DNA of 64,000 bases from Salinibacterium sp. SWN248 (GCF_015864575.1 NZ_JADYWW010000001.1:1883719-1947718), one strand, 5' to 3'. Shown: positions 27,935 through 36,059, counted from the stretch's first letter. Numbers and translations are program-made. The notes: generated from the sequence alone by a model not told the origin.

Positions 27935-28741
27935 GTGCACGTACTTAGCGTTAGCTCCCTCAAGGGGGGCGTGGGAAAGACGACCGTCACGCTTGGGCTC
28001 GCTTCGGCAGCTTTCGCTCGCGGTCTTCGAACTCTCGTCGTCGACCTTGATCCCCAGTCCGATGTTTCGACCGGAATGGACATTGATGTCGCCGGTCACC
28101 TCAATGTGGCTGACGTGCTCGCGTCTCCGAAGGAGAAGATCGTGCGTGCCGCGATCGCGCCGAGTGGCTGGACCAGGGGCCGTCCCGGCAAAGTGGATGT
28201 GCTGATCGGTTCACCGTCCGCCATCAACTTCGACGGACCGCACCCCAGCATCCGCGATATTTGGAAGCTTGAAGAAGCCCTTGCCAATGTTGAAGCTGAC
28301 TACGACCTCGTGCTCATTGACTGTGCACCATCTCTCAACGCGCTCACCCGCACCGCGTGGGCTGCCAGCGATCGTGTAGCGATTGTTACCGAACCCGGCC
28401 TGTTCTCCGTTGCGGCTGCCGACCGAGCCCTCCGCGCGATTGAAGAAATCCGCCGCGGACTCTCCCCTCGCCTTCAGCCGCTCGGCCTCATCGTGAACCG
28501 ACTGCGTTCGCAGTCGCTTGAGCACCAGTTCCGCATCAAAGAACTACGCGACATGTTTGGACCGCTCGTGCTGTCACCACAGCTCCCCGAGCGCACATCG
28601 CTTCAGCAGGCACAGGGTGCCGCAAAGCCGCTCCATGTGTGGCCAGGCGAGAGCGCTCAAGAAATGGCACGCTACTTTGACCAGCTCCTTGATCGCGTCA
28701 TGCGTGCGGCACGCATGGGCGAATACAGCAACGGCCAGTAG
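27935..28741 (+). CDS. ParA-family ATPase (orphan)
   Basis: The 268-residue protein is a stand-alone deviant-Walker ATPase: HVLSVSSLKGGVGKTTVTLGLASAA at the N-terminus, VVDLDPQSDVSTGMDI, and LVLIDCAPSLNALTRTAW (Walker B). Members of this family position DNA or other cargo. No parB gene or parS-like cluster is beside it. The GTG at 27935 is chosen because ParA proteins start right before this motif; an upstream frame extension overlaps the pyc start. A -10-like TATCGT lies eight bases upstream of the GTG. Confidence 0.82.
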   Translation: MHVLSVSSLKGGVGKTTVTLGLASAAFARGLRTLVVDLDPQSDVSTGMDIDVAGHLNVADVLASPKEKIVRAAIAPSGWTRGRPGKVDVLIGSPSAINFDGPHPSIRDIWKLEEALANVEADYDLVLIDCAPSLNALTRTAWAASDRVAIVTEPGLFSVAAADRALRAIEEIRRGLSPRLQPLGLIVNRLRSQSLEHQFRIKELRDMFGPLVLSPQLPERTSLQQAQGAAKPLHVWPGESAQEMARYFDQLLDRVMRAARMGEYSNGQ

Positions 28742-28800
28742 CGCACATTCGGCTCCACCGAAGCCGGCGTAAGGCCGCGGCTGTTATAGCGAGCCCAAAG

Positions 28801-28842
28801 AGGCTCTGGCGAGCGCTGTCTAGGCTCTGGCGAGCGCTGTCT
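28801..28842. repeat. 21-bp direct repeat, two copies in tandem
   Basis: Two identical 21-bp units (28801-28821 and 28822-28842) lie between the stop of the ParA gene and the MerR gene; the second copy runs into the MerR stop codon. It is likely a recent duplication. Confidence 0.85.
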
Positions 28843-29389
28843 AGGAAGCGCGGGAGGCGCGGCGCTTAGCCAACTCATCCATAGGGTCTTCACCCTTGAC
28901 CGTGTCGAGGTCGATGAGGCTTGTTTCGACCTCACGCAGGACCTTGCCTACTGCGATGCCAAAGACACCCTGGCCGCGGCTGACGAGGTCAATAACTTCG
29001 TCGTTTGACGTGCACAAATAGACACCGGCACCGTCACTCATCAGAGTGGTCTGCGCGAGGTCGTGAATGCCTGACTCACGAAGTTGGTTGACGGCGATAC
29101 GGATCTGCTGAAGCGAGATTCCCGTGTCGAGAAGGCGCTTAACAAGCTTGAGCACCAAGATGTCGCGAAAGCCATAGAGTCGCTGCGAACCTGACCCTGC
29201 CGCGCTGCGGACTGTGGGTTCAACGAGCTGGGTGCGAGCCCAGTAGTCGAGCTGACGATAGCTAATACCGGCCGCACGGGCAGCGACGGCGCCACGGTAG
29301 CCAGAGTTGTCGTCGAGGTCTGGCATTCCGTCAGTAAAGAGGAGCCCAAGATCGTAGCGTGACTCTTCGCTACGGTTCACTTCACTCAT
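28841..29389 (-). CDS. MerR-family regulator, Rv1830-like
   Basis: The 182-residue protein has a MerR-type winged helix (AARAAGISYRQLDYWARTQLVEPTVR, then SQRLYGFRDILVLKLVKRLLDTGISLQQI) and a C-terminal effector-like domain with GVYLCTSNDEVIDLVSRGQGVFGIAVGKV. Its partners upstream, an FtsR-like MerR protein and GarA, are the same as in the mycobacterial Rv1827-Rv1830 block, where the Rv1830 protein affects the cell cycle. It has its own 225-base upstream region, with a dyad near 29433. Confidence 0.85.
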   Translation of the reverse strand: MSEVNRSEESRYDLGLLFTDGMPDLDDNSGYRGAVAARAAGISYRQLDYWARTQLVEPTVRSAAGSGSQRLYGFRDILVLKLVKRLLDTGISLQQIRIAVNQLRESGIHDLAQTTLMSDGAGVYLCTSNDEVIDLVSRGQGVFGIAVGKVLREVETSLIDLDTVKGEDPMDELAKRRASRAS

Positions 29390-29432
29390 GGCTTTGCCCC
29401 TTTAGTTCTGATTGATCAGCACGAAAACAACG

Positions 29433-29450
29433 AACCTTCATGTTGAAGTT
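29433..29450. promoter_or_regulatory. Dyad upstream of the Rv1830-like gene
   Basis: AACCTTCA-TGT-TGAAG-TT is an imperfect inverted repeat 44 bases upstream of the start codon. It could be a MerR-type operator; no known site was matched. Confidence 0.3.
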
Positions 29451-29614
29451 GACGCTTAGTGTTTCGTGTTACCCCACGGTAGTCACGCGCACTGCCTCTA
29501 TCAACGACATTCGCAAAAAATCGGCGGCGTGTCGGAATCAGTCGGGTAAAACTGGGCCAACCTCGCGAAACCGCGTTCGGTGCGAGCCGAAAAACGGTCA
29601 ACAGATCGACCGTA

Positions 29615-30313
29615 CTACGAATCCAACCGGCTGAGTGCGGATCGGATAAGACTGCTTCGAACAATCTCCAACTGGCCCGCAATTTCTCGCGCCATCTCCG
29701 CTGCACGAGCACGGCTCGACGCATCCTTGCGACGAGCAACCGGCATAAGAGCACTCTCGATCAGCCCCAGCTCCCGCTCTGCCGCCGCGCGGAAGCCACG
29801 AAGGTGTCGCGGCTCAATACCGCTGCGTTGGAGCTCTACAAGCGACTTGAGAACCGCAAGGGCATCTTCACCAAAAACGTCGGAGGCCACAATGAGAGAG
29901 GACGAAATAGCATCGCCCAACAGCATGGGGCTGGCGCCGGCTTCGCGGATCAGCTCCTCACGCGTGAGCTTGCGCTCGGCCGACAACATGGATGCGGCAG
30001 CAACCGCCCCGCCAGGAAGCTCAGGCGTGCGCCCGGCATCCATCTCTTCTAAATAGCCACGAATGATCTTCAGCGGAAGATAGTGGTCACGCTGCATCGT
30101 AAGAACGAAGCGCAAGCGCTCCATGTCTGCCGAAGAAAACTTGCGGTAACCCGAAGCAGTACGCGCCGGGGACACCAACTTGCGCTCTTCAAGAAAGCGC
30201 AGTTTTGAGGGAGTTAGATCTGGAAACTCAGGACTGAGCTTGGCAAGAACCTGCCCAATGCTCAGAAGCGCTGGTGCAGGAGTTGAACGCGTTTGACGCG
30301 CGACCCCAGCCAC
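29615..30313 (-). CDS. ftsR: MerR-family regulator, FtsR/Rv1828-like
   Basis: The 232-residue protein carries an N-terminal MerR winged helix: LSIGQVLAKLSPEFPDLTPSKLRFLEE, ASGYRKFSSADMERLRFVL, and QRDHYLPLKIIRGYLEEMD. This exact arrangement marks the FtsR/Rv1828 group; in Corynebacterium FtsR activates ftsZ expression. The C-terminal half is helical and variable. The GTG start shares one base with the garA stop codon, so the two are coupled. Confidence 0.87.
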   Translation of the reverse strand: MAGVARQTRSTPAPALLSIGQVLAKLSPEFPDLTPSKLRFLEERKLVSPARTASGYRKFSSADMERLRFVLTMQRDHYLPLKIIRGYLEEMDAGRTPELPGGAVAAASMLSAERKLTREELIREAGASPMLLGDAISSSLIVASDVFGEDALAVLKSLVELQRSGIEPRHLRGFRAAAERELGLIESALMPVARRKDASSRARAAEMAREIAGQLEIVRSSLIRSALSRLDS

Positions 30314-30822
30314 TAATTACCAGCCGCCGGCGCAAGATCGCGACGCGAAGGATAAAACGTGAGCTTGTACTTGCCGATCTGGACCTCAGCGCGGTCGCGA
30401 AGAACAGCAGTGGACTCAATGCGGTCGCCGCCAAGATAGGTGCCGTTGAGTGAGCCGAGGTCTTTGACCTCAAAGGCTGTGCCCGCACGCAAGAACTCGA
30501 CATGACGACGGGAGACCGTGACATCGTCAAGAAAAATATCGGCCTCAGGGTGACGGCCCACCGTAGTGACGTCAGCGTCTAAGAGGAAACGGGCACCCAC
30601 ATTCGGGCCGCGACGGACAATCAACAGCGCAGAACCCGAAGGCAAGGCCGCGATCGCGTCTTGCTCGTCGACGGAAACGTCAACACCCATAGCGGCTACC
30701 TGCGCCGCAAACTCGTGACTGTACGTAGCAGTGGTGTCGATCCGCTCGACAATAGGCTGCGCGGACGTCTCATTTGCCGACTCTACGTCGGCGCCGTGAC
30801 CATTATTCATTGACTCAACCAT
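30313..30822 (-). CDS. garA: FHA-domain regulator GarA/OdhI
   Basis: GarA (OdhI) binds and inhibits 2-oxoglutarate dehydrogenase and acts on glutamate dehydrogenase; Ser/Thr kinases switch it off by phosphorylating an N-terminal threonine. The 169 residues include a Thr-Thr pair at about 30-31 (RIDTTATYSHEF) in the place of the known ETTS site, and an FHA domain with TVGRHPEADIFLDD, VSRRHVEF and LGSLNGTYLGG. The ATG at 30822 has a GGGAGG site. The first position of the site is Asp here, not Glu. The PASTA kinase in this window is a possible partner. Confidence 0.9.
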   Translation of the reverse strand: MVESMNNGHGADVESANETSAQPIVERIDTTATYSHEFAAQVAAMGVDVSVDEQDAIAALPSGSALLIVRRGPNVGARFLLDADVTTVGRHPEADIFLDDVTVSRRHVEFLRAGTAFEVKDLGSLNGTYLGGDRIESTAVLRDRAEVQIGKYKLTFYPSRRDLAPAAGN

Positions 30823-30866
30823 CGCAAACCTCCCTGACTGACCAGCGTATCGGATCAGAACACAAC

Positions 30867-31451
30867 TCAGACCCTCGGAAGACGAGAAATACGGACGGAT
30901 TGCGCAACATAAATGAAGCCAGCCCACCAATACAAGAACGCGCCCCAGAGCGCGAACGCCCACCCGATTGGATCAGTGACCCCGGCGATAGCCGGGAAAG
31001 CTTGGCCCAGCATCAGAATCGGCAACGCATAGAACAGTGCCGCCGTGGCAACTTTGCCCAAATGGTGCACCGGTAGCGGGCCAAAACCGTAGTTCGCCGA
31101 GATGATTCCCAAAATCACCAGCATGATGTCGCGCCCGACGATAACCAAGAACATCCACCAGGGGATGACGTCGCGCGCGGCGAGACCAATCAACGCGGCA
31201 AAAATAAACAGTCGGTCGGCGGCCGGATCAAGCAACTGGCCGAGCCGCGTGATTTGGTTGAAACGACGAGCAATCACGCCATCGAGGTAGTCGCTCAGAC
31301 TGGAGAACACAAGAACGATCAAAGCCAAGGCGTCTTGGGCAGAAATGATCAGATATAAGAAGACCGGAACCAACGCGAGCCGGATGAAGCTCAAGACATT
31401 GGGCACAGTCCACACACGATCGCTGATCTCGGGTGAACTACGGGTGGCCAC
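30867..31451 (-). CDS. CDP-alcohol phosphatidyltransferase (PgsA-like)
   Basis: The 194-residue integral membrane enzyme belongs to the CDP-alcohol phosphatidyltransferases, which transfer a phosphatidyl group from CDP-diacylglycerol to an alcohol such as glycerol 3-phosphate. The catalytic signature DGVIARRFNQITRLGQLLDPAAD keeps all required Asp residues, and VPNVLSFIRLALVPVFLYL is the usual N-terminus. The exact acceptor is unclear. The GTG start at 31451 lies six bases after TAGACT, which suggests a leaderless message. Confidence 0.88.
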   Translation of the reverse strand: MATRSSPEISDRVWTVPNVLSFIRLALVPVFLYLIISAQDALALIVLVFSSLSDYLDGVIARRFNQITRLGQLLDPAADRLFIFAALIGLAARDVIPWWMFLVIVGRDIMLVILGIISANYGFGPLPVHHLGKVATAALFYALPILMLGQAFPAIAGVTDPIGWAFALWGAFLYWWAGFIYVAQSVRISRLPRV

Positions 31452-31457
31452 CCTCTG

Positions 31458-31463
31458 AGTCTA
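31458..31463 (-). promoter_or_regulatory. Probable -10 box of the CDP-alcohol phosphatidyltransferase gene
   Basis: On the minus strand TAGACT is followed by six bases and the GTG at 31451, the same arrangement as before the kinase gene. Confidence 0.5.
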
Positions 31464-31534
31464 GCCAGCATCCGCACGCAAAATGCCGCGAATGCAACGC
31501 AAACTTGTCGCGACGCAGGCGTACCCTTGAATGC

Positions 31535-31978
31535 ATGTCATGCATCCGCTTCAATACCCCAGCCCAGCGGGAACAAATGCGAGCAATGGCCCCCTCGATG
31601 CTCACGGCCGAGGAAGCAGCGGAACTTCACCCTGCGCCCGAGGTAACCGCGAGCAAAATCGCGAGGATCCGCATACTGGCGGCCGACCCGAATCCGAAAA
31701 TTCGCGAGAGTGCCGCGAGTAACCACAACACGCCCATCGACGTGTTCGAAACGCTCGCCCGTGATACTGACGACGGGGTGCGCGCCTGTGTGGCTCGTAA
31801 CGAATACGCTCCCTGCGACGTTCTTCGGATGCTCGCCGACGACCCCTCGGAGACCGTGCGCGGTTTCTTAGCAATCAACTTCTTTGTTCCCGAAGACACC
31901 ATGCTCACACTCGCCGCGGACACCAGCGCCACTGTGCAGCGACTCGTGCAGTGGAAAACTGAACTCGCCTCCGTCTAA
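31535..31978 (+). CDS. LRV-repeat (leucine-rich repeat variant) protein
   Basis: The 147-residue protein contains about four units of roughly 24 residues of the LRV type, with recurrent LAxD, VRxxVAxN and P-x-x-x-L positions. Such right-handed helical repeats bind proteins or nucleic acid; no catalytic motif is seen. The ATG at 31535 has no ribosome site but a TACCCT box seven bases upstream. Reading further upstream in frame to a GTG at 31433 would add two CxxC pairs but overlap the divergent gene. The stop overlaps the next start as TAATG. Confidence 0.7.
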   Translation: MSCIRFNTPAQREQMRAMAPSMLTAEEAAELHPAPEVTASKIARIRILAADPNPKIRESAASNHNTPIDVFETLARDTDDGVRACVARNEYAPCDVLRMLADDPSETVRGFLAINFFVPEDTMLTLAADTSATVQRLVQWKTELASV

Positions 31979-32385
31979 TGGCTGCCGGAACAGTTCGCGT
32001 TGACAGCTGGTTGTGGGCGGTGCGCGTCTACAAGACTCGTTCTCAAGCGACCACCGCGTGCCGTGCTGGCCACGTAAAGATTGGTGGAGCGAGCGTAAAG
32101 GCAGCGCAAGCTGTAAAAGTCGGTGACCAAGTGCGCGTTCGTATCGCCGGATTCGACCGCATGTTGGTCGTCAAACAGACCATCGTGAAGCGCGTTTCGG
32201 CGGTGACCGCTGCCGAGAGCTATGTCGACGAGACTCCCCCACCGCCCACTCGCGAAGAGCGTGCCTTCGCACCGATGCGTGATCGCGGCGCCGGTCGTCC
32301 CACCAAACGTGAGCGACGCGAGCTCGAGAAGCTACGCGGCCGAGACAGCGCAGACACCGGCGACGAATGGATGACCGAGCTTTAG
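31978..32385 (+). CDS. S4-domain RNA-binding protein (Hsp15/RqcP-like)
   Basis: The 135-residue protein has an N-terminal S4 domain (VRVDSWLWAVRVYKTRSQATTACRAGHVKIGG...VGDQVRV) followed by a basic/acidic tail. Hsp15 and RqcP bind stalled or split 50S subunits; the family member here probably does similar rRNA work. The tail ends acidic, DEWMTEL. Translation is coupled to the LRV gene. Confidence 0.85.
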   Translation: MAAGTVRVDSWLWAVRVYKTRSQATTACRAGHVKIGGASVKAAQAVKVGDQVRVRIAGFDRMLVVKQTIVKRVSAVTAAESYVDETPPPPTREERAFAPMRDRGAGRPTKRERRELEKLRGRDSADTGDEWMTEL

Positions 32386-33269
32386 CTCGCCTCAGTCCGA
32401 TCCTCGGGCGCCCCCGCGTGCGCTTGAGCCTGATGTTGCGCCTCCGAGCGAGCCCGATGTGACACTAGCCACACAACTACAGCGGCAGAGGCAGACACCG
32501 CAACCACCCCGAGCAAGAACACCACGTTATCGATGCTCGCGCCCGTTGTGGCGGCCCATGACTCTGCACGGTACTGAGCGGTAATCGGGACGAAACCGCC
32601 CAGCGACGCGGTTCCGTCGCTGACCAGCAGAAGGACGCCGATCCCGATCGTGAGCGCGCCAGAAATAATCATGGTCCACGAGTGTGACCAGTTGCGGATC
32701 GTGAGCGTGCGCGGACGCAGCCAGGAACGCCCACGAGATCCCACCCGCTTCCACACCGCAGCAAGCACGAGTAGAGGCACCGTGAGCCCGAGCGCATAGA
32801 GCGTTAGCATGATGGCGCCGTAGGCAGCGTTTCCACTCAGAGCCGCAACCGCAAGCACCGAACCAAGGATGGGGCCAGCGCAGACACCGGCGACCGCGTA
32901 GACCATGCCGAGGGCGAAAACGGAAACTGCAGAGGTTCGATCCGTCGCGGCATCCGCTTTTTCGGTTCGGCTGAAACCGGGAATCGGGATGCCGAACAGC
33001 TGAATTGCTCCAGCGACGATCACCACGATTGCAGCGCCAACCACGAGAGCACCGCGATGCTCATTAACGAGTGACCCCAGCGTGGCCGAGAACACTCCCA
33101 GCGGAACCAACGTGGTCACTAAACCACCAAAGAACAACCCCGTTCGGGCGAAAAGCTTTGCCGCTGAACCAAACGCATAGGCAAAAAACGCCGGCAGCAG
33201 CATGACCGAGCACGGGCTCAAGAGCGCAAATAACCCGCCGATGAACGCCCCGGCGTATCCGATGTCCAC
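32382..33269 (-). CDS. CcdA-like thiol-disulfide membrane transporter
   Basis: The 295-residue protein has six or seven membrane helices. It starts MDIGYAGAFIGGLFALLSPCSVMLLPAFF, with the conserved first Cys of the CcdA/DsbD transmembrane domain, and has GVCAGPILGSVLAVAALSG with the second Cys in the later half. It would carry reducing power across the membrane to a thioredoxin-like partner. The DsbA-like gene directly upstream (gap 2 bases) is the probable partner. Confidence 0.87.
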   Translation of the reverse strand: MDIGYAGAFIGGLFALLSPCSVMLLPAFFAYAFGSAAKLFARTGLFFGGLVTTLVPLGVFSATLGSLVNEHRGALVVGAAIVVIVAGAIQLFGIPIPGFSRTEKADAATDRTSAVSVFALGMVYAVAGVCAGPILGSVLAVAALSGNAAYGAIMLTLYALGLTVPLLVLAAVWKRVGSRGRSWLRPRTLTIRNWSHSWTMIISGALTIGIGVLLLVSDGTASLGGFVPITAQYRAESWAATTGASIDNVVFLLGVVAVSASAAVVVWLVSHRARSEAQHQAQAHAGAPEDRTEAS

Positions 33270-33271
33270 CG

Positions 33272-34033
33272 TTACTGGCCGGCCAATCGGAGTTGCTCAT
33301 CTATCACGTCACGGAACACCTGAAGAGGCTGAGCACCCGCAATCGGCACATCGTCGATCACGATGGACGGCACACTCGAGACACCAATTTGCTGCGCTTC
33401 GGAAACGTTCGCTTGAACCCGAGCAATCAGAGCCGGACTGCTGAGGTCTGCCTCAAACTGAGCAAGGTCAGGAACCCCAATGTCGCGGGCGTACGCAAGA
33501 AGCTTTTCTCGGTCAATCTCGAGATGTCCCGTTTCGGGCGCCGATTCATACACCGCTGTGTTGTATTCCCAAAAAAGACCTTGCTCGCCCGCCGCGTGGG
33601 CTGCAACAGCCGCCATCACCGAGGTTTCACCAAAAATGGGGTAATCGCGCCATTCGATGCGCAGCTGCCCAGCGTCGACGTATTCGCTGATCAGCTCAGG
33701 GAGCGTCTCGCGCGACAACACACCGCAGAACGGACAGCGATAGTCCGCATATTCGACGAGCACGACGGGAGCATCAATCGCTCCCATTGCCGTGGGGTCT
33801 CCTTCGATTCGACGCGCCAAGTCGATCGTGGGCTCGCTGCCCTCTTCGGCGGAGACCGACGGCAATGCCTGAGGCGTTGACGATCCGGAGTTTGCCTGGG
33901 CCCCGGCTACGAACGCGACGGTGAGCAGCACCAGCGCGCCGAGACCGCCGAGCAACATGCCGAGTTGCTTGCGAGAATACTTGCGGCGGCCCCGTGGAGC
34001 TCGGTTCGACTGTGGCTGGCCGCTGTTTTTCAC
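33272..34033 (-). CDS. Membrane-anchored DsbA-like thioredoxin-fold protein
   Basis: The 253-residue protein has a basic N-terminus, a membrane anchor (LLGGLGALVLLTVAFVAGA, about residues 26-45) and a DsbA/thioredoxin domain with the active-site CPFC (in YADYRCPFCGVLSRE) and cis-Pro region VSSVPSIVIDD. It would oxidise or isomerise exported proteins. The GTG at 34033 is chosen for its GAGAGGA site; an upstream in-frame start at 34081 is less likely. Forms an operon with the CcdA-like gene. The 256 bases upstream, to the SRPBCC gene, show no gene I can support. Confidence 0.88.
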   Translation of the reverse strand: MKNSGQPQSNRAPRGRRKYSRKQLGMLLGGLGALVLLTVAFVAGAQANSGSSTPQALPSVSAEEGSEPTIDLARRIEGDPTAMGAIDAPVVLVEYADYRCPFCGVLSRETLPELISEYVDAGQLRIEWRDYPIFGETSVMAAVAAHAAGEQGLFWEYNTAVYESAPETGHLEIDREKLLAYARDIGVPDLAQFEADLSSPALIARVQANVSEAQQIGVSSVPSIVIDDVPIAGAQPLQVFRDVIDEQLRLAGQ

Positions 34034-34289
34034 GCTACAAATCCTCTCGGGGCACTCAACTACCCTGCTGCTCGACCCCAAGAAGAGTCATCCTCCACCC
34101 TACCCAGTGACGGCACACCGGAGCGCCAGAGCACTGCCCATCGGCATGCCCAGACCGCGCGGTTAGTCCAGTTTGCTCGCAGCACGGGCGAGCTACAGGC
34201 TGTCGGATTCATCGTGGTGCGTCCTCGAAGTGCCGACATTCTTGGGGCCGATACGAACACTGTTTCTTGATGACCCGAGAAGCCTCCTC

Positions 34290-34775
34290 TTAGTCTGCGG
34301 CGAGCAGGGCGTCGATCTGGCCGATAGCCTCTCGCATGCCTTCTTCCATACCCATCTTCACCATCTCTTCGAGCTGCTCTGCTGACTCGAAGCCTGACAG
34401 GATCGTCAGCCGGGTGCCGCCGTCAATGGGCTCGAAGGTAAGGAGAGCGGTCGTGACACCGATATCCCCAGAGGGTTCGCCCTGGTCATCCGCAAACTCA
34501 TCTTCGATGGAAACTTCGCGCGGCTCGGTAATCGACAAGATGCGCCACATACCGTGCATTCGCTCACCATCAGGACCTTGCATGAAGTAATGAGCGCGCC
34601 CACCCGGCACAAACTCGTAGCGCACGAAAGTTGCCGGCCACTCGGGCGGCCCCCACCAGCGCTCGAGCTGACGCGGATCGCTCACCAGCTGCCAAGTGCG
34701 TTCAAGAGACGCGGCAAGTTCGGTGGTCGTCGTCAGGGTGAGTGCTTCAGGATCAGTGTGAGTTGTGACGTTCAT
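34290..34775 (-). CDS. SRPBCC (AHSA1-like) domain protein
   Basis: The 161-residue protein has the START/Bet v1-like fold of the AHSA1 group: TTELAASLERTWQLVSDPRQLERWWGPPEWPATF, VPGGRAHYFMQGPDG, and GGTRLTILSGFES. These proteins bind hydrophobic ligands and are often regulated by an ArsR protein encoded beside them, as here (gap 15 bases). The ligand is unknown. Confidence 0.85.
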   Translation of the reverse strand: MNVTTHTDPEALTLTTTTELAASLERTWQLVSDPRQLERWWGPPEWPATFVRYEFVPGGRAHYFMQGPDGERMHGMWRILSITEPREVSIEDEFADDQGEPSGDIGVTTALLTFEPIDGGTRLTILSGFESAEQLEEMVKMGMEEGMREAIGQIDALLAAD

Positions 34776-34790
34776 TGCTTCACCATTTCT

Positions 34791-35186
34791 TTAGTCGTGA
34801 GGGATATCGACCCGAGTCCCTGAACTCGTGGGGCTCGGTGGTGCCTCAGTGGTTGCGTCATCCCGCAACACGTCAGCCATTTGCAGTGCACGCTGCTTCC
34901 ACACCGCTTCGAAGTGAGAAAGAAGCTTTTGGATGTGATGAATGGACGCGAGATTGCCGCTGACAATCTGCTCGCGACCCTGTCGGGACTTTGTCACCAA
35001 CCCTGCTGCCTGCAGGACGGCCACGTGCTTTTGCACTGCGGCGAAACTCATGTCGTAGCGCTCGGCGAGACGCGACACTGAAGCATTTTCGTGCAACACG
35101 CGATCGACGATGTCACGTCGGGTGGCATCGGCGAGGGCGCGGAACATCGCGTCAACTTCGGAGTCTGTCAATTCATATACAACCAT
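34791..35186 (-). CDS. ArsR-family transcriptional regulator
   Basis: The 131-residue protein is a winged-helix repressor (MFRALADATRRDIVDRVL, VSRLAERYDMSFAAVQKHVAVLQAAGLV). No metal-binding cysteines are seen, so it belongs to the ArsR/SmtB-like group that pairs with SRPBCC proteins rather than a metal sensor. The start codon at 35186 lies inside a 24-base palindrome, and a CATAAT box is ten bases upstream of the ATG, so the message is probably nearly leaderless and repressed by its own product. Confidence 0.88.
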   Translation of the reverse strand: MVVYELTDSEVDAMFRALADATRRDIVDRVLHENASVSRLAERYDMSFAAVQKHVAVLQAAGLVTKSRQGREQIVSGNLASIHHIQKLLSHFEAVWKQRALQMADVLRDDATTEAPPSPTSSGTRVDIPHD

Positions 35187-35198
35187 TTGGTTGCATAT
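35175..35198. promoter_or_regulatory. Palindromic operator over the arsR-type start codon
   Basis: Arms ATATACAACC and GGTTGCATAT (9 of 10 bases complementary) flank ATTT. The site covers the start codon and ends next to the -10-like CATAAT, as expected for an autorepressor. Binding is inferred. Confidence 0.65.
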
Positions 35199-35267
35199 TA
35201 TGGCAGCGGGAAAATCAGCGCAAGGGGTAGCGAGAAAACTCTCGCCGCAGGCGCGCGCTCGGGAACG

Positions 35268-36053
35268 CTAGACCTTACGCAGCGTCAAGATTTGCTCGGC
35301 GCGACCGAACGGCCCCTGCTCGTCGTGGAGCACCGTGGAGGTTAGGCCAATGCCATCCGAGCCAAAGTTCACCGCATTCTCGAGACCAAGCCACTCACCA
35401 GCCGGCAGTCGGTACAAGTGCACCTGCAGGTCGACGTTGGGGAAGGCATATCCACCCGCCCCCGGCTTAACGCGAGTTGCGATGCCGTTGCTTGTGTCAA
35501 CGAGGCCAGCCAACCGAGCAAAGTCGCTCACCGGCTCATCAGCGAGCAAGGGATAAGGGGTGCGCAACCACACCCGGCCGCTGCCGGCGACATGTTCGGA
35601 GAGCGCCCGCGCTTCAATCGATTGGATGTAGCCGCCGGGCCACTCGGAGAGGTTCACTGGCTCCCCCGCGAGCTCACGGCCGGGCATCCGTTGGTCAACG
35701 ATTCCCTCAACCTCTGAGGTATCCGAAATTTGGAGACGCCACGCCGTCGCGCGCACGGCAACGCGGCCGCCCGCACTGAGCTCCGCCTGCACTAGTTCAA
35801 TTGTTCGCCCTGGTCGCACCACCGACGCCACGATCTCGAAGTCGCCGGCAGGGATGAGACCCAAGATCTCGTAACTAATGCGAGCGATGCGGAGGCCTTC
35901 GCGTGCCTCAAACGCTTCAAGGACGTGCGCCAGAATACCGGCGACCGGAGCCATGTGCTGCTCGTGCGGATTCCACGCACCCTGCGCGTGAATCGTCGAC
36001 TCGAAATGGGTGGAATCGTGTCGGAGATAGTAAGACTCTGCTTGTGGGGTCAC
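35268..36053 (-). CDS. Acyl-CoA thioesterase family protein
   Basis: The 261-residue protein matches the double hot-dog thioesterase family (TesB-like): GAWNPHEQHMAPVAGILAHVLEAFEA near the N-terminus, IARISYEILGLIPAGDFEI, and a second hot-dog with FPNVDLQVHLYRLPAGEWLGLE and GLTSTVLHDEQGPFGRAEQ. It would hydrolyse acyl-CoA esters; the substrate is unknown. The GTG at 36053 follows TAGTCT by six bases. Confidence 0.85.
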   Translation of the reverse strand: MTPQAESYYLRHDSTHFESTIHAQGAWNPHEQHMAPVAGILAHVLEAFEAREGLRIARISYEILGLIPAGDFEIVASVVRPGRTIELVQAELSAGGRVAVRATAWRLQISDTSEVEGIVDQRMPGRELAGEPVNLSEWPGGYIQSIEARALSEHVAGSGRVWLRTPYPLLADEPVSDFARLAGLVDTSNGIATRVKPGAGGYAFPNVDLQVHLYRLPAGEWLGLENAVNFGSDGIGLTSTVLHDEQGPFGRAEQILTLRKV

Positions 36054-36059
36054 TCCCCC

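Noticed and set aside
34034-34289. Short open frames in the gap before the DsbA-like gene
   Set aside because: None has a ribosome site or recognisable protein; treated as intergenic.
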